A stretch of DNA of 64,000 bases from Polyangium fumosum (lineage in GTDB: Bacteria > Myxococcota_A > Polyangia > Polyangiales > Polyangiaceae), in assembly GCF_005144585.1 (NCBI RefSeq), contig NZ_SSMQ01000005.1:62001-126000 (forward strand). The letters run 5' to 3'. The notes under the pieces are model-generated. The model was not told where the DNA came from, ran no database searches, and saw only the letters and a program-made list of their open reading frames with translations. The position numbers and the translations under genes were made by a program. This document shows, piece after piece, positions 7,949 to 17,700 of the stretch. Position 1 is the stretch's first letter; the number at the start of each line of letters is the position of its first letter.

Positions 7949-9301
7949 ATGAAGAGGAATCATGCTTTCGTCGTGCTGGGCTTGTTGGCTGTCGCCACCG
8001 GGGGGTGCACGACGACGGAGCCTGTGCCAGTGCCGGTGCCGGAACAGAACGACGAAGAGGCGCTGCTAGCCGCCGCGGAGACGGCGGCATCGGCGATCAC
8101 AGCCCAGGTGGCCGAAGTGGTGCGCGAGCAGGTCGTCGTCGATGTGTATCATTACAGCTTTCTCGTGAAGGTGGGGGACACAGCCAATGCGCGCGTCCGC
8201 GTGCACCGGATCGTGCGCGAGGACGCACCCTTTCGGGCGCGCCCCGCGGCCCGCGCGATCCTGCTGCTGCACGGCGATTTCGCGACGTTCCCCACGAACT
8301 TCGCGCCCTCGCTGACGAGCGCCGCTGCCCAGCCCGATCACGGTCTGGCCGTGTATCTGGCCCAGCGCGGGATCGACGTGTGGGGCCTCGATCGACGGTG
8401 GACCACGGCGCCCAAAGAAGGCGCCGATTTCTCGGATTTCGCGGACATGGGCGTGGTGCAGGCAGTCTCCGACACGGGGCGCGCGCTGCTCTTCGCACGA
8501 ACGCTCCGCGACCTGACCGGCGCGGGGCAGGAACGCATGTTCCTGGGCGGATTCAGCAGCGGCGCGCAGATCACGTACCTCCATGCCGCCGAGGAGACGC
8601 AAAAGCAGCCGGAGCAACGGCACGTCAAGGGCATCGTCCCCATCGACATCTATGCAAAGGTGGCCCCCGAGGACACGGCCAGCAAGCAAGTGGCCTGCGA
8701 CAATGCGGCCCAGGAGCGCGATCTGGTCGCGCAAGGCGAGGTGGACAGCGACAACAGCGCGTTCTTCCAGCCCGTCGGCGAGCTCGCCGCCTCCGCCCCC
8801 GCGGACCCGTCGCCGTTTTACGACGGCTATACGAACCGTGAAGTCATGCTGGGTTTCGTGACGCAGACCTACCAGATTTACGAGCCCAAGCCGAAATACC
8901 ACCTCATCGCCGGCACCTTCACGGACGGCGCGCCGACCGGGCTACGGTATACGTCCGAAGGGCTGATCACGGATTGGCTCGCGCATTCGCCGCCCCACCA
9001 AGCGCTCGTCGAGAGCGCCGACCGGGACGCCCTCTGGTGCGGCGAGGCGCCCCTGCCGCTCGGCGACCACCTCGCCGAGGTCACGGTCCCGCTCTTCTAC
9101 CTCGGCGCCGCGGGCGGCTTCGGTGATCACGGCCTCTACTCCACCACGGTCGTCGGCTCCACCGACGTGACCACGCATGTCGTGCGTCGGCTCCCGGCCG
9201 AAGACGAGCCCGAGGACTTCGGTCACGGCGACCTGCTCTACGCGGACGACGCGCCTGCGCTCGCATGGGAGCCGCTTTCGCAGTGGCTGCTCGCGCATTG
9301 A
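7949..9301 (+). CDS. alpha/beta-hydrolase lipoprotein
   Basis: This 450-residue protein has a signal peptide ending at a GGC lipobox (Cys20), then a Pro/Val linker. The catalytic domain carries LLLHGDFATFP (oxyanion hairpin region), the sequence GIDVWGLDRRW, and a nucleophile elbow GGFSSGA with Ser near residue 203. A late FGHGDLLYADDA supplies the probable catalytic His. This is the standard alpha/beta-hydrolase order (Ser, acid, His), close to lysosomal-lipase-like esterases. The substrate is unknown; an ester or lipid at the cell surface is likely. GGAG lies 8 bases before the ATG. It is a single-gene unit between the divergent HutD gene and the STAND regulator. Confidence 0.75.
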   Translation: MKRNHAFVVLGLLAVATGGCTTTEPVPVPVPEQNDEEALLAAAETAASAITAQVAEVVREQVVVDVYHYSFLVKVGDTANARVRVHRIVREDAPFRARPAARAILLLHGDFATFPTNFAPSLTSAAAQPDHGLAVYLAQRGIDVWGLDRRWTTAPKEGADFSDFADMGVVQAVSDTGRALLFARTLRDLTGAGQERMFLGGFSSGAQITYLHAAEETQKQPEQRHVKGIVPIDIYAKVAPEDTASKQVACDNAAQERDLVAQGEVDSDNSAFFQPVGELAASAPADPSPFYDGYTNREVMLGFVTQTYQIYEPKPKYHLIAGTFTDGAPTGLRYTSEGLITDWLAHSPPHQALVESADRDALWCGEAPLPLGDHLAEVTVPLFYLGAAGGFGDHGLYSTTVVGSTDVTTHVVRRLPAEDEPEDFGHGDLLYADDAPALAWEPLSQWLLAH

Positions 9302-9467
9302 GGAACGCGAGATGCGCCGTCGCCGCTCGAGCCCCCGCAAGCTTGATCGACGCCGGGCCCCGCGGCTCGCCGCCGAAGACCCCGCCCTTGCAGACGCTCG
9401 CGTTCGCCAGCTCGGGATGGCTTCGGCCAGGGACGTCCACGGCCGTTCGCGCTAGGCTCGGATTCGG

Positions 9468-12041
9468 ATGCCGCCGCGGCCCGGCAAGACGCAATCACCT
9501 CGGGACGGAGGCCCCAGCCGTTTCGTCGGACGCGAGCACGCGCTTCAGAAAATCGCGGAAGCGTTCGCGCGGGGTCGCCTCGTCGAGCTCGTCGGGCCGC
9601 CGGGCGTCGGCAAGACACGGCTCGCCACGGAGTTCGCGCGGCGCACGCCGCCCCTCTCCGCGCTTCGGTTCTGCGACCTGACGGAAGCCGCCTCGCTGAG
9701 CGCGTTCCTGTTCCAGGTGGCGCGTTGCCTCGGCGTGCCGGTGCCGCTCGACATCTCCCCGGAGGAGCTCGCCCGGCGGGTGCGCGAGCAGGTTTCGGCG
9801 GACGACGCCCTGCTGCTCGTGCTCGACAACTTCGAACAGCTCCCCGCGTCGGCCGACGCGGCGCTCGCAGCGTGGTTCGAACGCCCGGGGGCGCGCGTGC
9901 TCGTGACGTCGAGGCGGCGCCTCGCCGGTGCGTCCGCGACGACGATCAGCCTCGCGCCGCTCTCGACCGAGCGGCGCCCAGGCGAGCCCTGGTCCGAAGC
10001 GGCGGAGCTGCTCGTGACGCGCGCTGCGGCCTTCGCAGGCGACGCGTTTGATCCGCAGGAGGATCGCGCGACGCTCGAAGAGCTCGCCCGTGAGCTCGAT
10101 GGCCTGCCCCTCGCGCTCGAGCTCGCGGCGTCGCGCTTCCGCATGCTCGCGCCGAAGCAGGTGCTCGCGCGCCTCTCGCAGCGCTTCCGCATGCTCCGGC
10201 GGCCCGACGGGACGCTCACCCGGGCGAACCTCCGCGAGAGCATCGAGATGTCGTTCGTGATGCTCGCCCCGCCAGAGCAGGACGCGTTCCTCGCGAGCTC
10301 CGTGTTCCGCGGCGGTTTTTCGCTCGACGCCGCCGACGCCGTGCTCGGCGAGGAAGGCGAGTCGTGGCCGCTCGACCTGCTCGAATCGCTGCTCGACCAG
10401 TCGATGCTGACGGTCGACCAGGATCCGAACGAGCGCCGTTACGACCTCCTGATCTGCATCCGCGAGTTCGCCGAGAGCGAGCTTTCGCGCCGGGAAGGTG
10501 GCGCAGTGCGCGCGGCCGCGCGGCATGCTCGCTACTACGTGGGCCTCGGCGAGCGGCTCGTCGGTTCGGCCGACGCCGGCGCGCGCCGCGCCCTCGAACA
10601 CGAGCGCGAGAACCTGGCCACGATCGTCCATCGGCGAGGGCTCCTGGGGGCCGATCTCGCGCTCCGCGCAGCGCTCGTGCTCGCCGCGCCCGCGTCCGGG
10701 CTGCCATACATCACGGTCGAGGAGCTGCTCGGCGGCGCGCTGGGCGACGACGCCGCCGAAGGTGCGCCGCCTCTCCTCGTGGGTCGCGCGCTCCTTTCGC
10801 GCGGGACGGTGCGCCGCTTCCTCGGCCGGATGCCGGAGTCGACGGCCGATCTGGATCGGGCGCGCGCGATCGGCGAGTCGACCGGCGACCGCGCGCTGCT
10901 CGCCGAGTCGTTCGCGGGGCTCGGCAACACGCTGGCGGGCCTCGGGGACTGGGGACGCGCGCGCGCCTTCTTCGAGCGCGCGCTCGAAGCGTGTGCCGAG
11001 CCGAAGCTCCGCCCGCGGCTGCTCGCGATGCTCGCGAACAGCTTCGGCGGGACCGACGAATATGACCGCGCCATCCCGCTCTTTCGCCAGTGCATCACGG
11101 AGTCCGATCGCGCCGGCGACGAGAACACCTCCGCGACGTCGCGCCTCGCGCTCGGGGTGATCCTGCTCGCTGCGGGCGACTTCGACGAAGCGGAGCGCCT
11201 CCTCGGCGACGCGCTCGAAGCCCTCACGCGCATCGGCTCGCCGCACTGGGAGGGGATCACGCTCTCGTACCTCGCGCGCTGCAAGCAAGAGCGGGGCGAT
11301 CTCACCGGCGCGCTCACGTTGTACTCCGACGCCGTGGCCCGCCTCGACGCCGCGGGCGTGCGGCGCGCCCAGGCCGTCGCCTTGTACCAGTTCGCGACCG
11401 CGCTCATCGAGGCGGGCGAGCTCTCCGCTGCCGCGAAGCACCTGCGCGCCGCGTTGCCCATCGCGCGCGAGAACTGCGGCGAATACGAGGGCGTCGTGCT
11501 CGCGGCCCAAGGCGTCGTCGCCGCGCGGCGGGGCGCGACCGGCGACGCGGCGACGCTCTACCGGCGCGCCGAAACGTCGCTCTCCGCCTACCCCAAGCCG
11601 ATGTTCCTCGCGGCGGTGCGCGTGCTGCTCGGCGCGGATCCGCCGGCCGCGTTCGCGACGTGCTCGGAGGTGCGCCTCGCCCTGCGCCTGCGGAGCCCGG
11701 TCCCCGCGCCTCACACCACGTCTCCGCTCCTCCTCGCGCGTGACGGGAGCTGGTTCCGCGCCCCCGGGAGCGACGCATCGATCCCGCTCGAACGGCGCAA
11801 GGCGATCCGCGGCGTGCTGCGCGCCCTCGCGCGGCAGCGGGAGGAGCGCCCGGGCGAGGCCGCCTCGGTCGCGGCGCTCGTCGAGGCGGGATGGCCTGGC
11901 GAGCGCATCCTCGCCTCTGCGGCCGCCGAGCGCGTCTACGCCGCCGTGGCGACGTTGCGCCGCCTGGGCCTGCAGGGCGTCATCCAGCAGAAGGCCGGAG
12001 GGTACCTCCTCTCCCCCGAGTGCCCGGTCGTCTTGAGCTGA
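9468..12041 (+). CDS. STAND NTPase regulator with TPR repeats and C-terminal winged helix
   Basis: The protein is 857 residues. An NB-ARC/AAA-like NTPase comes first, with P-loop GPPGVGKT at 43-50, Walker B LLLVLDNFE near 115, the sensor VTSRRRL and the GLPLALELAA motif typical of AfsR/MalT-like STAND proteins. Helical arrays follow, with tetratricopeptide-like units around residues 440-690 (for example ALLAESFAGLGNTLAGLGDWGRA). The last 90 residues read as a winged-helix domain (VAALVEAGWPGERI...RVYAAVATLRRLGLQGVI), similar to OmpR/SARP-type DNA-binding domains. This fits a signal-gated transcription regulator, although a non-DNA-binding effector switch cannot be excluded. The Cys-rich lipoprotein gene downstream is the nearest candidate target. 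The ribosome binding site is weak. Confidence 0.8.
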   Translation: MPPRPGKTQSPRDGGPSRFVGREHALQKIAEAFARGRLVELVGPPGVGKTRLATEFARRTPPLSALRFCDLTEAASLSAFLFQVARCLGVPVPLDISPEELARRVREQVSADDALLLVLDNFEQLPASADAALAAWFERPGARVLVTSRRRLAGASATTISLAPLSTERRPGEPWSEAAELLVTRAAAFAGDAFDPQEDRATLEELARELDGLPLALELAASRFRMLAPKQVLARLSQRFRMLRRPDGTLTRANLRESIEMSFVMLAPPEQDAFLASSVFRGGFSLDAADAVLGEEGESWPLDLLESLLDQSMLTVDQDPNERRYDLLICIREFAESELSRREGGAVRAAARHARYYVGLGERLVGSADAGARRALEHERENLATIVHRRGLLGADLALRAALVLAAPASGLPYITVEELLGGALGDDAAEGAPPLLVGRALLSRGTVRRFLGRMPESTADLDRARAIGESTGDRALLAESFAGLGNTLAGLGDWGRARAFFERALEACAEPKLRPRLLAMLANSFGGTDEYDRAIPLFRQCITESDRAGDENTSATSRLALGVILLAAGDFDEAERLLGDALEALTRIGSPHWEGITLSYLARCKQERGDLTGALTLYSDAVARLDAAGVRRAQAVALYQFATALIEAGELSAAAKHLRAALPIARENCGEYEGVVLAAQGVVAARRGATGDAATLYRRAETSLSAYPKPMFLAAVRVLLGADPPAAFATCSEVRLALRLRSPVPAPHTTSPLLLARDGSWFRAPGSDASIPLERRKAIRGVLRALARQREERPGEAASVAALVEAGWPGERILASAAAERVYAAVATLRRLGLQGVIQQKAGGYLLSPECPVVLS

Positions 12042-12139
12042 TTCCGGCGGGAGCACCCGCCTTTCAACAAACTTTCAACGCGGCCCCGCGAGCGCCGGCG
12101 CCATCCTTCACGCGCAGGCTTAACGACGAGGTCATCACC

Positions 12140-14383
12140 ATGATTCGCAAGCTTATTTTCGCCACGTTCGGCTGTTCGATGGCGCTCCTCGCGGGGTGCG
12201 CCGACGACGTGCCGCCCGCACCGGGCACCGGTTCCGGCGGCACCGGCGGCGCCGGCGGAGAGGGCGGAGGCGGCGGCTGCATCACGCTCGACGTCTCGCG
12301 CACGCAGATCTACCGCTTCACCGACGCCGCCTTCTCCGTGCAGGCGAACGTCTCGCCCAGGGCCGACGACGCGTACCAGACGCTCGCCGTCCTCGAGCTC
12401 TACGACGATTGGATCACCCCGGGGCTCCCTCCGCTCGTGCCGGGAAGCTTCGATCTCGCGGCGGCGCCGAACGACCGCTTCGGGAGCTGCCAGCACTGCG
12501 TCACGGTGATCACGCCGGACTCCAGCGAGATTCCTACGCGCACGTACTTCCAGACGAGCGGCAAGATCGAGCTCACGAAGCTCGACCCCGACGATCGGAG
12601 CATCGCGGCCGGCAACATCACCGACGTCACGCTCTCCGAGGTCACGCGCAAGGACGACGGGACGTGGGAAGCCGTGCCGGGCGGCGGCTGCTTCGTGATC
12701 CCCTCCTGGTCGTTCGACACGACACCCGTTGACGGCATCCCGTGCGAGAAGGCCGAGGACTGCGGCAACACCACGCGCCAGGTCTGCTCGCCCAAGACGA
12801 ACACGTGCGCGCCTTACGAGTGCCTCTTCACCTTCGACGTCATGTGCCCCGAGGGCGAGCAGTGCATGGCGCAGGTGCCCGCCGAGAACTCGATCGGGGC
12901 TTGCTACAAGGCGTGCACGCCCTTCGCCTCGGGCGCCTGCCCCACCGGCGAAGAGTGCATCGCGATCGACCCGGTGCAGTACTACGGCGTCTGCCGGCCG
13001 ACGGGCGACGGCGCGCCCGGCGAGGCGTGCAGCGAGCCCGACATCTCGACGGGCTGCGAGGCCGGCAGCCTGTGCGCGGGCGTGCCCGCCGCGTGCGAGA
13101 AGACCTGCTCGTACCTCACGGCCGACCCCGGCTGCCCCGAAGGCCGCGTCTGCGGCATGTCGAACGTCTGCCTCGCGCCCGAGAGCGGCGATCCGGCCCC
13201 CATCGACGGCGCGTGCGAGCCGAGCTGGGTGCCGTATCGCGGCTGCGCCTCCGATGGTGAGGCGTTCCGCGGCATCTGCCTGAGCCTCTACCCCGAAGAG
13301 CCGATCGAGCATTGCGAGCGCATCTGCCGCACGGACATCAACGAGTGCCCCGCGGGCGAGTACTGCGCGGGCCTCTTCTCGAACCCGAACGTCGGCCTCT
13401 GCTGGCCGATCCCCGTCTGCGGCGACGGCGTGCTCGACCCGCTCAACGAGATCTGCGACGACGGCAACACCGCGTCGGGAGATGGCTGCTCGGGCGACTG
13501 CGACACGGCCGAGTTCGACGTCCTCTGCAAGCTCGCCGAGCCGCTCCCGCTCGACGTCGACATCCAGAGCACGACGGCAGGCGCGCCCACCGGCTACGGC
13601 GGGAGCTGCGAGCTCTACATCGTCGTGCCCTCGAAGACGTTCACCTTCGACGTGCCGGGACCGGGCCGGCTCTCGCTCCGCCTCACGTCGGCGGAGGACC
13701 TCGACCTGCTCGTGCTCGGCGACTGCGCCGATCCGAGCGGCAGCGAGCTCGCTTGCAAGAGCACCGCGAACACCCCCGAGGAGCTCGACTTCGACTTCGC
13801 GACCACGCCGAGCGGCCCCGTGATGATCGTCGTGCGTGGCAACACGATGAAGGACGAAGGGCCCTTCACGCTGCGGGCGGCGTTCACGCCGGCGGTCTGC
13901 GGCGACGGCGTCGCGGTCGGGCCCGAGGTTTGCGACGACGGCAACACGGTGCAGGGCGAAGGCTTCTGCTCGGCCGATTGCCTCAGCCCTGACTGGCCCA
14001 CGACCTGCGGCGGCCTCGCGATGCTCTCCACCGCATCGCCCAACGTCGGCGACACGACGAGCGCGCCGAACCTCAACAACACCGACGGCTACTGCACCTA
14101 CAACACCAGCGGCGAGGTCATGTACCGCTACGTCGCGCCGAAGGACGGGACGCTGACGCTGCACCTCGACGAGACGAACGCGAACTACGCCCTCTACGTG
14201 ATCGACGGCTGCGCGGCGGCGACCGAGGGCACGCTCCTCGGGTGCTCGAACTGGGGCTGGCCCCCGAACAGCGTCGAGGATGTCGCGGTGCCTCTCGTCG
14301 CGGGGCACGAGGTAACCGTCGTCGTCGACACGATCCTGCCCAGCAAGGGCGGTCCGTTCAGCCTCCAGGCGACCTTCCAGTAA
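12140..14383 (+). CDS. large cysteine-rich surface lipoprotein with Myxococcus Cys-rich repeats
   Basis: This 747-residue protein has a signal peptide with LLAGC lipobox and a Gly-rich linker (GTGSGGTGGAGG). Residues about 35-190 form a domain with paired Cys. Roughly 195-430 is a chain of EGF-like/Cys-rich units (CPEGEQC, CPTGEEC, CPEGRVC, CPAGEYC). Two copies of the myxobacterial repeat CGDGV...CDDGNT...C lie near 435 and 590. Beta-sandwich pre-peptidase-like domains (LTSAEDLDLLVLGDC and ADKDGTLTLHLDETNANYALYV-type) follow each repeat. It should sit on the outer surface, where such proteins are thought to serve adhesion or predation, without known enzymatic function. The start ATG has GAGG 8 bases upstream. 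Two CTTTCAAC direct repeats lie in the 98-base gap before the gene. Confidence 0.75.
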   Translation: MIRKLIFATFGCSMALLAGCADDVPPAPGTGSGGTGGAGGEGGGGGCITLDVSRTQIYRFTDAAFSVQANVSPRADDAYQTLAVLELYDDWITPGLPPLVPGSFDLAAAPNDRFGSCQHCVTVITPDSSEIPTRTYFQTSGKIELTKLDPDDRSIAAGNITDVTLSEVTRKDDGTWEAVPGGGCFVIPSWSFDTTPVDGIPCEKAEDCGNTTRQVCSPKTNTCAPYECLFTFDVMCPEGEQCMAQVPAENSIGACYKACTPFASGACPTGEECIAIDPVQYYGVCRPTGDGAPGEACSEPDISTGCEAGSLCAGVPAACEKTCSYLTADPGCPEGRVCGMSNVCLAPESGDPAPIDGACEPSWVPYRGCASDGEAFRGICLSLYPEEPIEHCERICRTDINECPAGEYCAGLFSNPNVGLCWPIPVCGDGVLDPLNEICDDGNTASGDGCSGDCDTAEFDVLCKLAEPLPLDVDIQSTTAGAPTGYGGSCELYIVVPSKTFTFDVPGPGRLSLRLTSAEDLDLLVLGDCADPSGSELACKSTANTPEELDFDFATTPSGPVMIVVRGNTMKDEGPFTLRAAFTPAVCGDGVAVGPEVCDDGNTVQGEGFCSADCLSPDWPTTCGGLAMLSTASPNVGDTTSAPNLNNTDGYCTYNTSGEVMYRYVAPKDGTLTLHLDETNANYALYVIDGCAAATEGTLLGCSNWGWPPNSVEDVAVPLVAGHEVTVVVDTILPSKGGPFSLQATFQ

Positions 14384-14736
14384 CGCGCCGCGACGACCCC
14401 CTCGTCGCTCCCCCCACGCGCCACATCTCCGCCTGGCGTCCTCCCGCCGCCGGCCCGCCCTCCCCTGCATCCCCCGCGCTGGGCACACGTGGCCCAGCGC
14501 ACCCTCCTTTCCTCCCTCCGGCACAACACGACGTTACGCGAATCACATTTCGCTGCGTCGTGTCCCACCTCCCACGGAAGCCATGAAAACGGACTTGACT
14601 TTGAACTTCATTTTCAACAAATGTTGGAGCAGTTCGCGTCAAGGAAGTGTTCAAGCCAACATGATCGAACGAGCGGGTCATCTCCGACTCCTTTGCGGGC
14701 CCATCGTCACGGGGCGGCTCGCGGGAGGGGCGCGCA
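14384..14736 (+). promoter_or_regulatory. intergenic region upstream of mxcG
   Basis: This 353-base stretch has no convincing gene. The half nearest the NRPS gene is distinctly AT-richer than its surroundings (14570-14665), as expected of a regulated promoter. It contains TTGACT at 14595-14600 and, overlapping the spacer, a Fur-like dyad described separately. No good -10 hexamer is seen 17-18 bases downstream. Confidence 0.5.
14602..14616 (+). promoter_or_regulatory. candidate Fur box upstream of mxcG
   Basis: TGAACTTCATTTTCA matches the 7-1-7 Fur model TGATAAT-N-ATTATCA at 10 of 14 positions and has a TTGAA...TTCAA dyad. It lies just behind a TTGACT hexamer (14595-14600) and about 120 bases before the mxcG start. 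The match is much weaker than the box at 32719-32737, so it is a candidate only, made plausible by its position in front of a siderophore operon. Confidence 0.4.
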
Positions 14737-17700
14737 ATGCCTGAGCCCTCGAATGCGCGCTGGCCTCTCTCGGCCGCGCAGCACGGCATCTGGTTGGGCC
14801 AGGAGCTCGACCCGACGCTCCCGATCTACAACGCGGGCGAATGCATCGAGATTGGCGGAGCCGTGGATCCGGCCGTCTTCGAGGCCTCGCTGCGGCAGGC
14901 GGTCACGGAGGCCGAGGCGCTGCACATGCGCCTTTTCGTGGCCGAAGACGGACCCCGGCAGCACCTCGCGCCTTCCCTCGATTGGCCCCTGCACCGGATC
15001 GACGTCGCCTGCGAAGCCGATCCGTGGATTCTCGTGGACGCATGGATGCGGGCGGACCTCGGAACGACCGTCGATCTGCGCCGCGGGCCGCTCTTCACGG
15101 AGGCCCTTTTCACGGCCGGCGCCGACCGAACGTACTGGTACCAGCGGGCCCACCACATCGCGCTCGACGGTTTTGGATTTTCGCTCATCGCGCGGCGCGT
15201 GGCGGAGCTTTATACGGCCCGCATCGAAGGCCGCACCAACACCGGCGCGCCGTTTGGCTCGCTCCTGCGCGTCGTCGAGGAAGACCTCGCCTACCGCGCC
15301 TCCCCTGCCTATGAGCGCGACCGCGCCTTCTGGACGCAACGTTTTGCCGATCGCCCCGTGCCGGTCAGCCTCGGCGTTCGTTCCGCCATGGCGTCGCGCA
15401 GCGCCTTGCGAAAAACCACATCGCTCTCCCCCGCCACGATGGAGCGAATGCAGGTGGTGGCGCGCAGCGCCGGCGCGAGCTGGCCCGACGTGATCGTCGC
15501 CGCAATAGCAGCCTATACGAATGCCATGACCGGCGCGCCGGAGATCGTCCTCGGCCTCCCGGTCATGGGCCGCCTGGGCTCCGTCTCCCTGCGAATTCCG
15601 AGCATGGTGATGAACATCGTGCCGCTGCGCGTCCCTGTCGCGAAAGGAACGAGCCTGTCCGCGCTCGTCAAGACGGTCGCCGACGAGATGCGCGCGATCC
15701 GGCCCCATCTGCGCTACCGGTACGAGCAGCTTCGCCGCGATCTCAAGCTGCTCGGCGGGGATCGGCGTCTGTTCGGCCCGGTCGTGAACATCATGCCGTT
15801 CGATTACGACCTGCGCTTCGCCGGCCACCGCGCCATCGCGCACAACATCTCCGCCGGGCCGGTCGAAGACATCGCGATGAACGTGTACGCGCGGTCGGAC
15901 GGGCGCGGGCCTCGCGTCGATTTCGACGCCAACCCGGATTGTTACAGCGCCGAAGAGCTCGCGACGCATCAACAGCGATTCCTGGATTTCCTCGAAGCGG
16001 CCCTGTCTGCTCCCGCCCAGCCGCTCGCTGAATTCACGATCCCCGGAGCCGCGGCGCCTTCGACATCCACGGCAGAATCGCGACCCGGCGAGATCCTCGA
16101 CGGCGGACCGCTGAACGCCCCGCCGCGTGACATCGTCGAACAAATCCTCGAGCACGCGCGCGCCAAACCCGACGCCGTCGCCCTGGAGCACGAGGGGCGA
16201 CGAATGACGTATGGCGAGCTCGTTCTCGCAGCCCAGCGGCTCGCGGCCCGCCTCGTGGCGCTCGGCGCCGGCCCGGGCACGCTCGTCGCCTTGATGCTTC
16301 CCCGCAGCGTGGAGGCCATCACCGCCATTCTCGCCACGTTGTTCTCCGGCGCGGGATACCTGCCCCTCGATCCCAAGGGGCCGAACAGCAGAACGGCGGC
16401 GATCCTCGCAGACGCCGGCCCCGTGGCGCTGGTCACGAATTCTGAATACGCCGAGCAAGCGAAGCAGACCACGACGGCCCCGATCGTGCGGGCGGATGAG
16501 GACGTCCCCTCCAACCTGCCCGAGGCGCCGATTCGTGGAGGAGCCGAGCATCCGGCGTACGTGATTTACACTTCCGGCTCGACGGGCCGGCCGAAGGGTG
16601 TCGTGATCAGCCGTGCGGCCCTCTCGCATTTCGTGGCCGGCGCGACGCACGGGTATGGCTTCCGCCGCGACGATCGGGTGCTCCAGTTCGCGCCGCTGCA
16701 ATTCGACGCGAGCGTCGAGGAAATCTTCGGGAGCCTGTGCCTGGGCGCCACGCTGGTCTTGCGCACGGAGGCGATGTTGCAATCGGTCCTCCGGCTGCTC
16801 GACGCTTGCGCCGAGCACGCCATCACCGTGCTCGACCTGCCCACGGCCTTCTGGCACGAGGTCGCCTGCAGCCTCTCGACCGGCGCGGCTTCCCTTCCCC
16901 CCAGCGTCCGCATCGTCATCATTGGCGGGGAGGCTGCGCTCCCGGAACACGTCGCGCGCTTTCGTCGCGCCGTCGGTCCCACAGTCAAGTTGTTCAATAC
17001 CTATGGCCCCACGGAAGCGACCGTCGTGGCCACGTTCGCCACGTTGTGCGGCGGCGAAACCACGGCCGGACGTGACGAGGAAGTCCCGATCGGCACCCCC
17101 TTGCCCGGCGTCCGCGCGGCCATCCTCGACGCGGAGGGAAGGCTCGTCGCGCGGGGCGCCGTGGGGGAGCTGTATCTGATGGGCGGAGGGCTGGCCACGG
17201 GGTATCTCGGGCAACCGGAGCTCACGGCCTCGCGTTTCCCGACCCTCGAACACTTGCCCAATCAGCCGCGCGCTTACCGCACCGGGGACCTCGTCCGGCA
17301 AAACGAGGACGGCCTGCTCGTGTTCATCGGTCGTGTCGACGAGGAGCTCAAAATCAGCGGGCACCGCGTCGATCCGGGCGAAATCGAGACCGTCTTGCTT
17401 CGTTTCCCCGGCGTGCGCGAGGTCGCGGTGGTGGGATCCGTCCTGCCCGGGGGCATCAAGCGCCTCGCCGCGCACCTCGTGGCCGACGCTCCCCTGCCCT
17501 CCCCGGCCGCGCTCCGCCAGCACGCGCAATCGGCATTGGCTCCCGCCTCCATCCCTTCGGCCTTCCTCTTCACGGATCGATTGCCGCGGACCAGCACGGG
17601 CAAAATCGACCGTGCCGCCCTGCGCGACGCAGGCGCCACCCGCACCGCCGCGTCGAATGCCCCGGCGACGGACCTCGAAAAGATCGTGATGGGCGTCTGG

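Noticed and set aside
9495..12056. 853-codon open frame antisense to the STAND regulator
   Set aside because: Composition is typical of a GC-driven shadow (RRREHERRR-like); the sense strand carries P-loop and TPR motifs.
11936..14524. 862-codon open frame antisense to the Cys-rich lipoprotein
   Set aside because: No recognisable domain and no start site; the sense strand has signal peptide and Cys-repeat signatures.
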